The position numbers and the translations under genes were made by a program. From Candidatus Hodarchaeota archaeon (GTDB lineage Archaea; Asgardarchaeota; Heimdallarchaeia; Hodarchaeales; Hodarchaeaceae), in assembly GCA_016840285.1 (NCBI GenBank), contig JAEOSR010000038.1:84418-148417 (forward strand): a stretch of DNA of 64,000 nucleotides, given 5' to 3'. Under the pieces are notes generated by a model. The model was not told the DNA's origin. It worked only from the letters and a program-made list of their open reading frames with translations, and did no database searches. Position 1 is the stretch's first letter; each line of letters starts with the position of its first letter. Positions 16,344 through 25,116 of this stretch are shown in pieces.

Positions 16344-16892
16344 TCATTTCCCTTGTAATGTCTGAATGAATTCTTTTGTAAACCTTTCTATTTGATTCCA
16401 GTCTCTATAATCATTCACACCATTAGGGTCAAAGTTAGGGGATGCTTTTCCTGCAATTTTCAAAAGCTTCTTATCGAGCCACCCTACAGGAGAATCTGGA
16501 GAAGCGTTCATTATACCACCAAAAGCTTCAAAATTATCTATAGTAACTCCTAGATCATCCAGTGCTTTTTTACAATATTCTTCTTTGATCTCGTGGTATC
16601 TTTCTGGAATAGCTGCATAACCTGAACTCACAAAGAATACTTTCGGGCCATTTAACGTATTAATATCATTCTTTTGCTTTTTAATGAATTTTTTCATTTC
16701 TTTTATCCACTGGCCGATTCTTATCCCTGTACCAATAATCAATCCGTTATATTGTGCTATTTCTGGCCATTGATCCTTTTTCACATTAATAATATCTGAA
16801 TCAATATTGTTATCCTTTAACCATTCACCCATTTTTTCAGCTATTCCCTGAGTTGCTCCATATCTAGTACCATACGCTACTAGTACTTTCAT
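16344..16892 (-). CDS. Flavodoxin-domain protein (HemG/protoporphyrinogen-oxidase-like)
   Basis: Starts MKVLVAYGTRYGATQGIAEKM, the flavodoxin FMN phosphate-binding loop. IIGTGIRIGQWIKEMKKF and FFVSSGYAAIPERYHE follow, as in flavodoxin-5/HemG-like proteins of 170-185 residues. Binds FMN and transfers electrons; the partner is unknown. I chose ATG 16892 because AGGAG lies 8 bases before it; GTG at 16901 would add three residues. The next gene is the ICMT-like methyltransferase 13 bases downstream, so they form a two-gene unit. No haem genes are seen nearby, so a HemG role is not supported. Confidence 0.9.
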   Translation of the reverse strand: MKVLVAYGTRYGATQGIAEKMGEWLKDNNIDSDIINVKKDQWPEIAQYNGLIIGTGIRIGQWIKEMKKFIKKQKNDINTLNGPKVFFVSSGYAAIPERYHEIKEEYCKKALDDLGVTIDNFEAFGGIMNASPDSPVGWLDKKLLKIAGKASPNFDPNGVNDYRDWNQIERFTKEFIQTLQGK

Positions 16893-17027
16893 AATTATCA
16901 CTCCTAAGCCACACCAAGTTCAAAAGACGTTCGTATTTGAGATCTTAAATATTCTGATTTAACGGTATAAGAATTCTATTCTTATAACTTTATTGCCCTT
17001 AAAATAGCAACAACAAGCATTAATAAG

Positions 17028-18080
17028 CTATCTTGACAAGAGATCTTCAATAATTTCTATCCTCACTCCTAGATGATCCCGAATAACATCATAAACGAAT
17101 TGATATATTTGACTATATTGTTTTAGCATTGAAGCGGTCTCGGGGCGCATCCCTGATAATTCTGATCCTTGAGTCAGAGATATCGCATAATCTGTTAATC
17201 GTCTAGTCGCTGCGAACACATAAAAGAACTCAAAATCCTTGATTGTCCTCCCTAAATTATGTTGATATAAATCGAATACTTGTTGGCCCATGGTTGGTGA
17301 AACATGGGTATTTACCAACAGGACTGTCCAAGCTAAGTCAAAACGAAAATCAAGTACAGTAGAAGTACCCCAATCAATAACAACAGGATAGATATCTTTT
17401 TTCATAAGAATGTTGTTAGGATGATAATCCCAATGAACTAAAGACAAAGTAGAGATAGAAATTTCATCCATTTGGTATCTAAGCCATTTAAACACTTCAT
17501 TGAAATCTGACATTCCTTGTTGCAGTAACCACTCACAATATCCTTTCAAACGAGTAGAAACATATGAATGTATAGATTGTGATTCAGGTGGAGGAGTGAT
17601 TAAATTGAATTCTCTCCAATTCAATTTATGTAATTGTAAATATAGATCAACAAATTGATTCATTATTTCATTTTGATTTTTCTCAGACGAATTATTAAGA
17701 ACCTCACCCATTGTAGGACCATCAATTCGCTCCATTATCACAAAAGGTTTGCCTATGATTTCCCCACTGTTTTCTAATATTTCCATTGTGGGAACAGGAT
17801 AATTTAATTCCCATAACTTTACCATTACACGATATTCATGTGCAGATTTAGTGCTTGAATCTGTTGCAGGGTAAATACGTGCGACAAGTTCTTTCTCGAT
17901 CTGTTTTCCTTGATCTTGGTAACTCAAATCGAATGAAAGGAGATCGTTTTCCCACCCAGAGGTGATATCGATAAGATGGGTGAGTTCGATATTTCGATAT
18001 TCTGGAAAGGTTATTTCATAGAAATTACATAATCTACTCTTAATATCAGATATCTGCATTATTCTTCCCGAATATTTCAT
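17028..18080 (-). CDS. Aminoglycoside-phosphotransferase-like small-molecule kinase
   Basis: A 350-residue APH/choline-kinase fold protein. The catalytic motif HxDxxxxN is at His216, Asp218 and Asn223 (LVHWDYHPNN), and the metal-binding Asp is Asp236 in VVIDWG. The N-lobe has VARIYP and an EYRVMVKLW helix, then VIMERIDG as hinge. The family phosphorylates hydroxyl groups of small metabolites (choline, homoserine, methylthioribose) or antibiotics. The substrate cannot be told from sequence alone. Single gene; flanked by noncoding stretches of ~130 bases on each side. Confidence 0.85.
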   Translation of the reverse strand: MKYSGRIMQISDIKSRLCNFYEITFPEYRNIELTHLIDITSGWENDLLSFDLSYQDQGKQIEKELVARIYPATDSSTKSAHEYRVMVKLWELNYPVPTMEILENSGEIIGKPFVIMERIDGPTMGEVLNNSSEKNQNEIMNQFVDLYLQLHKLNWREFNLITPPPESQSIHSYVSTRLKGYCEWLLQQGMSDFNEVFKWLRYQMDEISISTLSLVHWDYHPNNILMKKDIYPVVIDWGTSTVLDFRFDLAWTVLLVNTHVSPTMGQQVFDLYQHNLGRTIKDFEFFYVFAATRRLTDYAISLTQGSELSGMRPETASMLKQYSQIYQFVYDVIRDHLGVRIEIIEDLLSR

Positions 18081-18212
18081 CTAAATTCCATTACCATTAA
18101 ATAATTTACACCTTATTTCTTTGATAAAATATAAAAAAAATAATTACGTAAATCTGTTAAGAGAGTATGAAAAATTATCTAATAAAACTAGAAATTCCCA
18201 GCTCTCAATAAC

Positions 18213-19427
18213 TCATTTTGGAATAATAATCTGTTCTAATGAACGGATATTATTGTAATGTTGCTCAATATAATTATAAGCTTCATTTATCTTTGATGAA
18301 ATTTTCTTTACAGTACGATTGAGAATAGATTTAGTTATCTCAGCATCTTTTTCATCAAACAAGGGAATCTTCCAATGTTGATAATATTCCTTGGTGACCA
18401 GTATAGATATGGCTGCAGCCATTCCGGGCATCATGCCAGCACCTCGTACAACATCATGTAATTCATCAGATACACACGTGATACTCCCAGCATCTTGACT
18501 AATCAGTTTAGCTATTTCAGCAACCAATATTACCTTTTCCGAGGCCAATCCAGTGTTTTTAAGATCGTTTGCACATTTAATTATCTCATCAGCAATTTTT
18601 CTGGTATTTTGCTTCATAAATCCTATTTTCTGAGGTAGAAGATCATCTCGAAGGATTACAGGAAATCCTAATTCCTCCACAGAGTCAAGTAAAGCATTTG
18701 CTACAACAGGATTGTCTATCCCTTTCTGAGCTCTTATTAGAAAAGTATTCTCTTTAAGATGATCGGATAAAGAGGGTGAGTATGCTTTACTTTCAACCAC
18801 AATCGTTGGACATCGTAGCATGTTAAGTTCTTTCATAAGTTCATATTTAGATCCCAACGCAATATTTCCCTCCAAATCTTCAACTGGTCCTAAGCCATTT
18901 CTTGTTTGGTTCACGGTTACTAGAAGAGAAGTGTCTATCCCATTAATATTAGCTATCATGCCGCCAATTAACCCACAATTAATATCAACATTCTCCACAG
19001 TAGTCTTAAAATCAAATTTTCTTTTCAACTTAAATGTACTTACAACTGAATTGGCTAACGCTCCTTGAAGGGATACAGGAGTCTCAAGAACGCCTTGACC
19101 ATACATTCGTCCCAATGTTTTCAATGTTAAAGATTGACAGAACAAAGCATCTTGTCCCACTAGATTTTGCATGAGTACTGCTTCCCCAGGTGTAATTCCA
19201 CGCCTTGGAGTGGAAGTAAAGCTACCACCATCCATAGTGGTGATCTTTATAGTATTAGAACGCAGATTAACTTCCACTTTTTCAATAAATGTGTTTGCTT
19301 GTAAAATTTCTTTAATCATTGAAGCTACTGTAACGAACCCTGCGGAATCATCTTGAATAAGACCTCCATAACCATGGACATGACCTATTCCAGCATGACC
19401 CGCAATAGCAATCCTTTTAGCAGTCAT
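18213..19427 (-). CDS. Conserved hypothetical protein with N-terminal GHAGIGHVHGYGG motif
   Basis: I do not recognise the function. The N-terminus (MTAKRIAIAGHAGIGHVHGYGG, then QDDSAGF) is Gly/His-rich in a way that suggests a conserved active or binding site. Further conserved-looking blocks are STPRRGITPGEAVLMQ, NCGLIGGMIANI and VVRGAGMMPGMAAA. It appears soluble. I prefer ATG 19427 since the longer frame (to 19505) adds a poorly coding 26 residues; GAGGA precedes ATG 19427 by 10 bases. Divergent from the ferritin-like gene, with about 140 bases between starts that should hold both promoters. Confidence 0.75.
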   Translation of the reverse strand: MTAKRIAIAGHAGIGHVHGYGGLIQDDSAGFVTVASMIKEILQANTFIEKVEVNLRSNTIKITTMDGGSFTSTPRRGITPGEAVLMQNLVGQDALFCQSLTLKTLGRMYGQGVLETPVSLQGALANSVVSTFKLKRKFDFKTTVENVDINCGLIGGMIANINGIDTSLLVTVNQTRNGLGPVEDLEGNIALGSKYELMKELNMLRCPTIVVESKAYSPSLSDHLKENTFLIRAQKGIDNPVVANALLDSVEELGFPVILRDDLLPQKIGFMKQNTRKIADEIIKCANDLKNTGLASEKVILVAEIAKLISQDAGSITCVSDELHDVVRGAGMMPGMAAAISILVTKEYYQHWKIPLFDEKDAEITKSILNRTVKKISSKINEAYNYIEQHYNNIRSLEQIIIPK

Positions 19428-19567
19428 AAGTTTGTATTCCTCATCTATATTATATTGATAATGAGCAAATAAACAATTTTTAATGTAATTAATAGCAAGA
19501 AACAAGAATATTATAACTATAGATCTATTAATTGAACTAAGCTAAATTCAAGCATCGATAGGAGTTA

Positions 19568-20047
19568 GTGAAAAGGAAAATGAATGTTGAAGAACGAGTT
19601 ATGTTATTTAAATCTCAAATTGAATTGGAAAAACAGATAGTGAATACAGCGGAAACATCAGCAAAAATCATTGACAACGCAATAGTTCGAGAATTGATTT
19701 TGGGTATTGCTATGGATTCACGTAAACACGAGTCTCTTCTGAACACTCTTATTGGTCTTCATGAAAAATTTGCATTGGTTGATAAGGAATTAACCGATCA
19801 ACTAAAAGAAAATATCGAAACGCATATTAAACTGGAACAAAGAGCGATAGACACTTATCAGAAATTATGGGGTGATCTCGAGGATGAAAAGGAGAAAATA
19901 ATTATTAGTTATATTTTAAATGATGAAATTAGACATCACAGACTTCTCAAACAGCTCCATAAAAAATTGGTGGAAAAGCTCACATTTACAGACGAAGACT
20001 ATTGGGATTGGGCTTGGAAAGACACTGAATGGGGTGGAGGTTCTTAA
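19568..20047 (+). CDS. Ferritin-like four-helix-bundle protein (rubrerythrin-related)
   Basis: A 159-residue helical protein with carboxylate/histidine spacing of the ferritin-like superfamily: Glu20/Glu21 and Glu29 in helix 1, DxxxHE at Asp50, His54 and Glu55 in helix 2, Glu90 in helix 3, and DExxHH at Asp119-His123 in helix 4. These could form a di-iron site. There is no rubredoxin domain. The C-terminus WDWAWKDTEWGGGS is Trp-rich and odd. Role probably iron or peroxide handling (inferred). The M20 peptidase gene follows 55 bases downstream on the same strand. Confidence 0.78.
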   Translation: MKRKMNVEERVMLFKSQIELEKQIVNTAETSAKIIDNAIVRELILGIAMDSRKHESLLNTLIGLHEKFALVDKELTDQLKENIETHIKLEQRAIDTYQKLWGDLEDEKEKIIISYILNDEIRHHRLLKQLHKKLVEKLTFTDEDYWDWAWKDTEWGGGS

Positions 20048-20102
20048 ACTTACACGAACTATAAAAAAAAATTCCTTTCAAAATTCAGTAGAAGTGGTTA
20101 AT

Positions 20103-21506
20103 GTGTCAAAGGTAGTTGATTACTTTATCAGTCGCAAACAGGCATTTCTTGATGATTTATTCCAGTTTCTGCGAATACCAAGTATTTCAAATAATAGTGA
20201 AGGAGTAAAAAAAGCATCAATCTGGTTGAAAAATAGGTTAGAATCTTCAGCAGATTTTTTTAAAATTGTTGAAACTTCAGGTAGTCCAGTAATTTTCGCA
20301 GAATGGAAACCAAACACTTCAAAAGAGGATGATAAATACCCTACCGTCCTTATTTATGGTCATTATGATGTCCAGTCTCCTGAACCATTAGATCAATGGA
20401 TCTCTCCCCCGTTTGAACCAGAAATCCGTGATGGACGGATATATGCCAGAGGAGTTGGAGATAATAAGGGCCAACATTTCGCTCACCTTATTGCAATTGA
20501 ATGTATAACTAAATTAAATCAATTAGGGCTCCGAGTGAAGTTTATACTTGATGGTGAGGAAGAGAGTGGATCACCCAACTTAGATGACGCGCTCAACAAA
20601 GAGAAAGACTTCTTTACTAATATTGATTTGGTTCTTGTCTCTGATGGGCCTGCTGATCCTTCTTGGAAACCAACAATATCCTTTGGCGCGCGCGGTATTG
20701 TCACCGCACAGATATACTTACACTCCGCCAACAATGACGTTCATTCTGGAAATTTTGGCGGAATTCAACCTAATCCTGCAATTGATTTGATGAGTATACT
20801 TCAAACGATGGTTAATGAGAATGGTAATTGTCTGATTTCAGGTTTTTATGATGATATTTTCACCCCAGATGAAGGAGCGCTTAGAGCTGCGGAAGAATTG
20901 AATCGAATCCCCGAAGTATACCAAAAATCTCTTGGAATTAGTTACTTTGGAGGAGAACAAGATATTCCACTGGTGCATCGGGTGATGTTTAGACCTACAT
21001 TTAATATCCGTGGTTTTCAGTCTGGTCATGTCCGACAGCATGCTAAAACTATTATTCCAAAAGATGCGGTTGTAGAATTAGATTTTAGACTAGTTCCACA
21101 TCAAATACCTAGTCAAATCCAAGAGCTATTACTTAACCATTTAGAAGATTTGAAAAAACGATCAGATAGATGGAAAGCAATCATTAATCGCTGTAAGGTG
21201 TCTTTTGAAGCAGGTTTCGCACCGATTTATACTCCTATAGACCTCCCTTGGACGAGTATATTAACCCAATCGATAAAGGAGGGGTTTGGAGAAGAGCCCG
21301 TGAAGATTCCTCTGTTAGGGGGCAGCTTACCCTTATATAACCTGTTTCGACACGTGAAAAAACCAATGTATATTATTCCATTTGGTCAACCAGATCAAGG
21401 GAATCATGCTCCTAATGAGAATCTGATGTTAGAATGGTTTGAAAAGGGAGTTATAACATCAATGATGTTATTGAAGAATTTGGGAAACACAAGGCTTAAT
21501 ACATGA
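20103..21506 (+). CDS. M20-family metallopeptidase (dipeptidase/deacylase)
   Basis: A 467-residue peptidase with the two-zinc motifs of the M20 family: YGHYDVQSP (His, Asp), GVGDNKGQ (bridging Asp), DGEEESGSP (general base Glu and ligand Glu), and a final His near QPDQGNHAPNE. A dimerisation domain with DVHSGNFGG lies between. It hydrolyses short peptides or N-acyl amino acids in the cytoplasm. The frame is open further upstream into the ferritin-like gene, but those residues do not fit the family; GTG at 20103 (VSKVVDYFISRKQAF) gives the usual start. Confidence 0.93.
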   Translation: MSKVVDYFISRKQAFLDDLFQFLRIPSISNNSEGVKKASIWLKNRLESSADFFKIVETSGSPVIFAEWKPNTSKEDDKYPTVLIYGHYDVQSPEPLDQWISPPFEPEIRDGRIYARGVGDNKGQHFAHLIAIECITKLNQLGLRVKFILDGEEESGSPNLDDALNKEKDFFTNIDLVLVSDGPADPSWKPTISFGARGIVTAQIYLHSANNDVHSGNFGGIQPNPAIDLMSILQTMVNENGNCLISGFYDDIFTPDEGALRAAEELNRIPEVYQKSLGISYFGGEQDIPLVHRVMFRPTFNIRGFQSGHVRQHAKTIIPKDAVVELDFRLVPHQIPSQIQELLLNHLEDLKKRSDRWKAIINRCKVSFEAGFAPIYTPIDLPWTSILTQSIKEGFGEEPVKIPLLGGSLPLYNLFRHVKKPMYIIPFGQPDQGNHAPNENLMLEWFEKGVITSMMLLKNLGNTRLNT

Positions 21507-21525
21507 TTAAATTTCAGAATATTAA

Positions 21526-22437
21526 TCAAGTATATGCTTTTTCAAGGGAGATTAATTGCTTATTGCATTTTTTGAGCATGTTTTGATGAAACTCATCAGT
21601 GTTATTTATCTCAAATCCCTCTAATTTTTCTTTAAGCTCTAGAAAGTGTTTAAGAGGTGAATTAGTTCGCTTACCCCAGTCAAGGACAGAACAGAGACGC
21701 CTTCCTAAGATTTTTCCAAGCTTATCATTTGCTTGCCTTCTCAAACTTTCTGTTGAGATCGTTTCTGGATGGAAAATGGGCATGTCAGTTCCATTAGCTT
21801 CTAGTCCAAAATATGCTTCGGTAAATAAACACCAAATCTCTGTTCCTGGAAATGTACTTTGAAGTGTCTTTTCCAATTTGACAAGCCTTCTAGCTCCCAT
21901 TAATGAACCAGCAATCGAAATAACAACAAAAATAACAGACGTTTGAAGTTGTGCTTGAACCAATCTAATAATTTGAGTAATAGTAGCTCCAGTTGCGATT
22001 GTATCTCCAATAAAAACAACTTTTGAGTTACTAGGGAGACCCTCAAAATTAGTGTATGAGACTTCTGTATCCCATAAGCCTGAAGGTTTTTGAAAACGAC
22101 GAATCCCAATGAAGTTTCTTTGGAGGGGTTGCTGAAAATGTTCATAAAAAGCGTTATAGACATCATACGTTAAAGATCCACTTAAAGGAACAACATCGAC
22201 CATTTGTGAGAATTTATATGATTCATTTCGGACTGCAAAAAAGAATCTAATACAATCTCTAACAGCTTCCCGGGAAAGGAAAACAAGAGGAGTGCTTACC
22301 AAAAAATGGTTTGTAAATATATCCCTTGCTGATTTTGATTCAATTAATATGCATCTTTCGGATAACTCTGAATCCTTAACATTATACCCTTTAATTGATG
22401 TAATCATCTGAGGAGGTAGCTTAATTGGAATTAACAC
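21526..22437 (-). CDS. Phosphoribosyltransferase-fold protein
   Basis: Residues 139-152 (KVVFIGDTIATGAT) are a PRPP-binding loop of the PRTase superfamily with one acidic residue where the usual motif has two. The region around FFFAVRNESYKFSQMVDVVPLSGSL precedes it, consistent with a type I PRTase core of the uracil-PRTase/regulatory type. Length (303) is greater than simple PRTases, with an extra helical C-terminus (~245-303). No base-specific hood is recognisable. Function could be nucleotide salvage or regulation. Converges with the M20 gene (20 bases between stops). Confidence 0.72.
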   Translation of the reverse strand: MLIPIKLPPQMITSIKGYNVKDSELSERCILIESKSARDIFTNHFLVSTPLVFLSREAVRDCIRFFFAVRNESYKFSQMVDVVPLSGSLTYDVYNAFYEHFQQPLQRNFIGIRRFQKPSGLWDTEVSYTNFEGLPSNSKVVFIGDTIATGATITQIIRLVQAQLQTSVIFVVISIAGSLMGARRLVKLEKTLQSTFPGTEIWCLFTEAYFGLEANGTDMPIFHPETISTESLRRQANDKLGKILGRRLCSVLDWGKRTNSPLKHFLELKEKLEGFEINNTDEFHQNMLKKCNKQLISLEKAYT

Positions 22438-22565
22438 TTCTATAAACCTCTGGTAAATTCCTGAATGACCCTATTAAAATTTATGGGAAATTAATATATT
22501 TGCCATAACTGCTCCAATCAAATCAGAATGAATGAATAATACAGTATTCACAACTCTTCCTCAGT

Positions 22566-23864
22566 GTGGATCAAGTCCTCAAAGACTTTGCCCTAATAAT
22601 TGAACTTATTAAAAATCATACACGAAATCAATCGGTGATTACTAGGAACATGAGAAACTTTGCTAGTTCAGCAGATCGTAATGTAGTATCAGTATTACTA
22701 GTGAATCTAATATGGACGGTACCATGGGGTTTAGTCCAGCCATTTATCAGCCCATATTTTTTTGAACTATCGAAAGGAGATTACTTTCTTACAGGACTTC
22801 TGAATGGTCTGCCTTTTTTTACTATGATTTTTTCAGTCTTTATTTTTGGATGGATTGTAGATAAGATAGGATCAAAAACAGTGATGGTGTGTGGTTTTCT
22901 TATTTTACTTGTATTTTTCTTAACTCTGATAGCTATTTCGGATCCTTTCCTTTTCTTTGTTGCTTATGTGGTAATCTATAGCTTATTGTCATGTTTCAAT
23001 CCTGCGATATTAAAATATGCTAGTTTAACAGATAAAGAAGACATTTTCGGTTCTTTAATGGCATCAACATCATTAGGATATTTTTTTGGTACGGTTGTCT
23101 CGGGATTTCTCTTTGAACCTTTAGGAATGAACACATTATTTTTCCTAGCACTCGTAACATGTATTTTAGGCTTAATCATGACTTTAATTTCCCATGATTT
23201 ACGATCGATCCCTCAAAAAGAGCTTACCAGAAGTCATCCACTTTCAGATAGCGCGATTTCCCCTAGTATAATTTCTATCCTCTTCGATTCAAAAATTCTC
23301 ATTGTTCTCTTTATAATTGCTATTCTTCATGGTTTTCAAAGTGGTTTTTCGGGCATGTTTATAACGGTCTACTTTATTCATGAACTTAATGCTCCTGCAT
23401 TGTTAATTGGGGTAGTCTTTGGAATGGCTACGTTAACTGGTACAGCAGCATCACATTTTTCTGGAAAGATTGGAGAGAAAAGAGGATTCAAGGAAGTGTT
23501 AGTCTTATGCTATCTCGGTTACTTTTGTGTATGGGGAAGTTTTATTATATCTACGAGTAATTACTTCCTCCCCGCACTTTTTTATATGCTACCAGTTTAT
23601 GTTGGCTTTTTCATTGCTGGCCCTGCTCTCGTGGCAGATCATATCTCAGAGTCTAAACGTGGTACTTTTATGGGGATTTTAGGAGCGAGTCAAAATCTTG
23701 GTTTTGCAGTCGGAACGATCCTTGGCGGTTTATTTGCAGGATTACAAGGGTCATTCCGATTTAATTTTGGAATATCTGCTTTTTTTTCCCTGATCTTGAT
23801 CATAATTATTGTTCTCTTCGTTAAGAATGGAAAGGATAATAGAATCAGACTACAATCGCCATAG
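22566..23864 (+). CDS. Major facilitator superfamily transporter
   Basis: About 12 membrane helices. The loop between helices 2 and 3 reads GWIVDKIGSKTVMV, the MFS signature, and the equivalent repeat in the second half is SGKIGEKRGFKEV. Substrate is not evident; drug or sugar efflux are usual for this type. The N-terminus before the first helix is long and hydrophilic; ATG 22650 is an alternative to GTG 22566. The 3' end overlaps the convergent membrane-protein gene by 15 bases. Confidence 0.88.
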   Translation: MDQVLKDFALIIELIKNHTRNQSVITRNMRNFASSADRNVVSVLLVNLIWTVPWGLVQPFISPYFFELSKGDYFLTGLLNGLPFFTMIFSVFIFGWIVDKIGSKTVMVCGFLILLVFFLTLIAISDPFLFFVAYVVIYSLLSCFNPAILKYASLTDKEDIFGSLMASTSLGYFFGTVVSGFLFEPLGMNTLFFLALVTCILGLIMTLISHDLRSIPQKELTRSHPLSDSAISPSIISILFDSKILIVLFIIAILHGFQSGFSGMFITVYFIHELNAPALLIGVVFGMATLTGTAASHFSGKIGEKRGFKEVLVLCYLGYFCVWGSFIISTSNYFLPALFYMLPVYVGFFIAGPALVADHISESKRGTFMGILGASQNLGFAVGTILGGLFAGLQGSFRFNFGISAFFSLILIIIIVLFVKNGKDNRIRLQSP

Positions 23865-24269
23865 CTGTTTCCAAGACACATCCTCAGTTAGTATTATTGG
23901 AATCAGAAGGATGATAGCTGTAAGTGTATCAGTCATTGCGATTAGTGTATACCCCATTTCAATTTCTGATTTTAACCATGCTAATACAACTAGCGTTACA
24001 TAACCTAAGCGTATCACGATTGACCCTACTCCTATGAAGACTAGCCTTCGAACATCTTGAGTAGCAATCAAAAGAAAGTATCCAACAAGAATCAGAAAAA
24101 TCCCAATCGTTTGAGCCCAAATTATTGGTTCTGGTTTTGTTACATTTAACAGGGTTGCAGTGAGATCAGGGAAGAACAAAAGTGGTACTCCGAGCAATAC
24201 ATCATAGATTCCGCCAATTAAAAATGCTATCCTTAAATAACGATCATCTGAAAATCTTTTCATACTCAT
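23850..24269 (-). CDS. Small four-helix membrane protein, hypothetical
   Basis: A 139-residue protein with four predicted membrane helices (LRIAFLIGGIYDVLLGVPLL; WAQTIGIFLILVGYFLLI; RRLVFIGVGSIVIRLGYV; DTLTAIILLIPIIL). This resembles small DUF-type membrane proteins with a GxxxxxxG first helix. No function recognised. Its end overlaps the MFS gene tail to tail. Confidence 0.72.
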   Translation of the reverse strand: MSMKRFSDDRYLRIAFLIGGIYDVLLGVPLLFFPDLTATLLNVTKPEPIIWAQTIGIFLILVGYFLLIATQDVRRLVFIGVGSIVIRLGYVTLVVLAWLKSEIEMGYTLIAMTDTLTAIILLIPIILTEDVSWKQLWRL

Positions 24270-24313
24270 CCATATTACCTCTGATTGTTAATCGACACAA
24301 AAACCAACTATAA

Positions 24314-24583
24314 GTAGTAATTAGTCATGAGGCTATAAAATTAATTCCATCAATTGAAATAGCTATTAAAGATACAGAAGTAGGAATGTATGACGATAAT
24401 CTCAGAAATCTCTTCACTCTTGACTCAAAGAAGAAAAGAAAGGGTACTAAGGGAGAACAGGGAACTGGTCTTGGTCTTTTAATCTGCGATCAATTACTAT
24501 TAAAAATGGGGGGATATATCGATGTCAAAAGTAGTCGGGGAAGAGGATCGGAGTTTATAATTGCTTTACCTTTTCCACCATGA
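24314..24583 (+). pseudogene. Histidine-kinase ATPase-domain remnant
   Basis: The open frame after TAA at 24311-24313 encodes only the end of a HATPase domain: a G1-box-like IAIKDTEVGM (normal DTGVGM; the first Gly is Glu here), an F-box-like LRNLF, the G2 box GTGLGLLICDQLL, and SSRGRGSEFIIALP. The dimerisation/phosphoacceptor part, the N box and any start for a whole kinase are missing. ATG 24386 would begin after the G1 box. This is best seen as the 3' relic of a sensor kinase. Nothing upstream on this strand supplies the rest. Confidence 0.65.
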
Positions 24584-24621
24584 TAATCAGTTCATTATAC
24601 CGCAAAAGAATATCAGTGAAT

Positions 24622-24984
24622 TCATTCTTTCGTATGCTTTTCCAGCTTTTCAACTAATTCCTGCATTTGATCTTGGATTTCTTCATTATTGTCACCTATA
24701 CTAGAGATCCTCTCCCATTCCTCAAAAGCAATACCATACATCTCTAGACGCTCCGGTAGAACCTTATTCCATTTATAGGCTCCCATCTGAAAGCTCGGTG
24801 CACCATCCATAATAATTTGAAACTCAAGCGACAATTGAAGGTATAATTTTTGTTCAGTTGGAGTTAAATCTAATTTCTTTAAGTCTGGAAAGGAACTTAA
24901 GTAAGTCGGTACATTGAAACTAATTTTTTTGGGTGCATTATCCATTGTCATTTTATGTGACACCTTAATGTATTTTCTGTTCAC
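24622..24984 (-). CDS. Hypothetical soluble protein (~110-120 aa)
   Basis: Helical and charged, with TPTEQKLYLQLSLEFQIIMDG in the middle and an acidic coiled end (EEIQDQMQELVEKLEKH). No known domain, signal or membrane segment. Met12 or Met14 (MTMDNAPKK) may be the true start since the first residues are basic and unlike the rest. Codon use looks ordinary, so it is probably real. Confidence 0.6.
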   Translation of the reverse strand: MNRKYIKVSHKMTMDNAPKKISFNVPTYLSSFPDLKKLDLTPTEQKLYLQLSLEFQIIMDGAPSFQMGAYKWNKVLPERLEMYGIAFEEWERISSIGDNNEEIQDQMQELVEKLEKHTKE

Positions 24985-25116
24985 AGAAATTTAAAAGAAA
25001 ATCTAAACAAATTATCCGCTGATAAATCCTTGGAAAAAGAAGTAATTGATGAATTGTACCCTGAAAATTGCATTTAACGATTTTTATAAAAATAATGGGA
25101 AGATTGGGAAAATAAA

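Noticed and set aside
16344..16892. HemG (protoporphyrinogen oxidase) assignment
   Set aside because: Only the flavodoxin fold is supported; no haem biosynthesis genes nearby and the URO-D homologue is distant and of methyltransferase-like type.
19920..20102. N-terminal extension of the M20 peptidase overlapping the ferritin-like gene
   Set aside because: The extra residues do not match the peptidase family; a GTG start at 20103 fits both family length and gene spacing.
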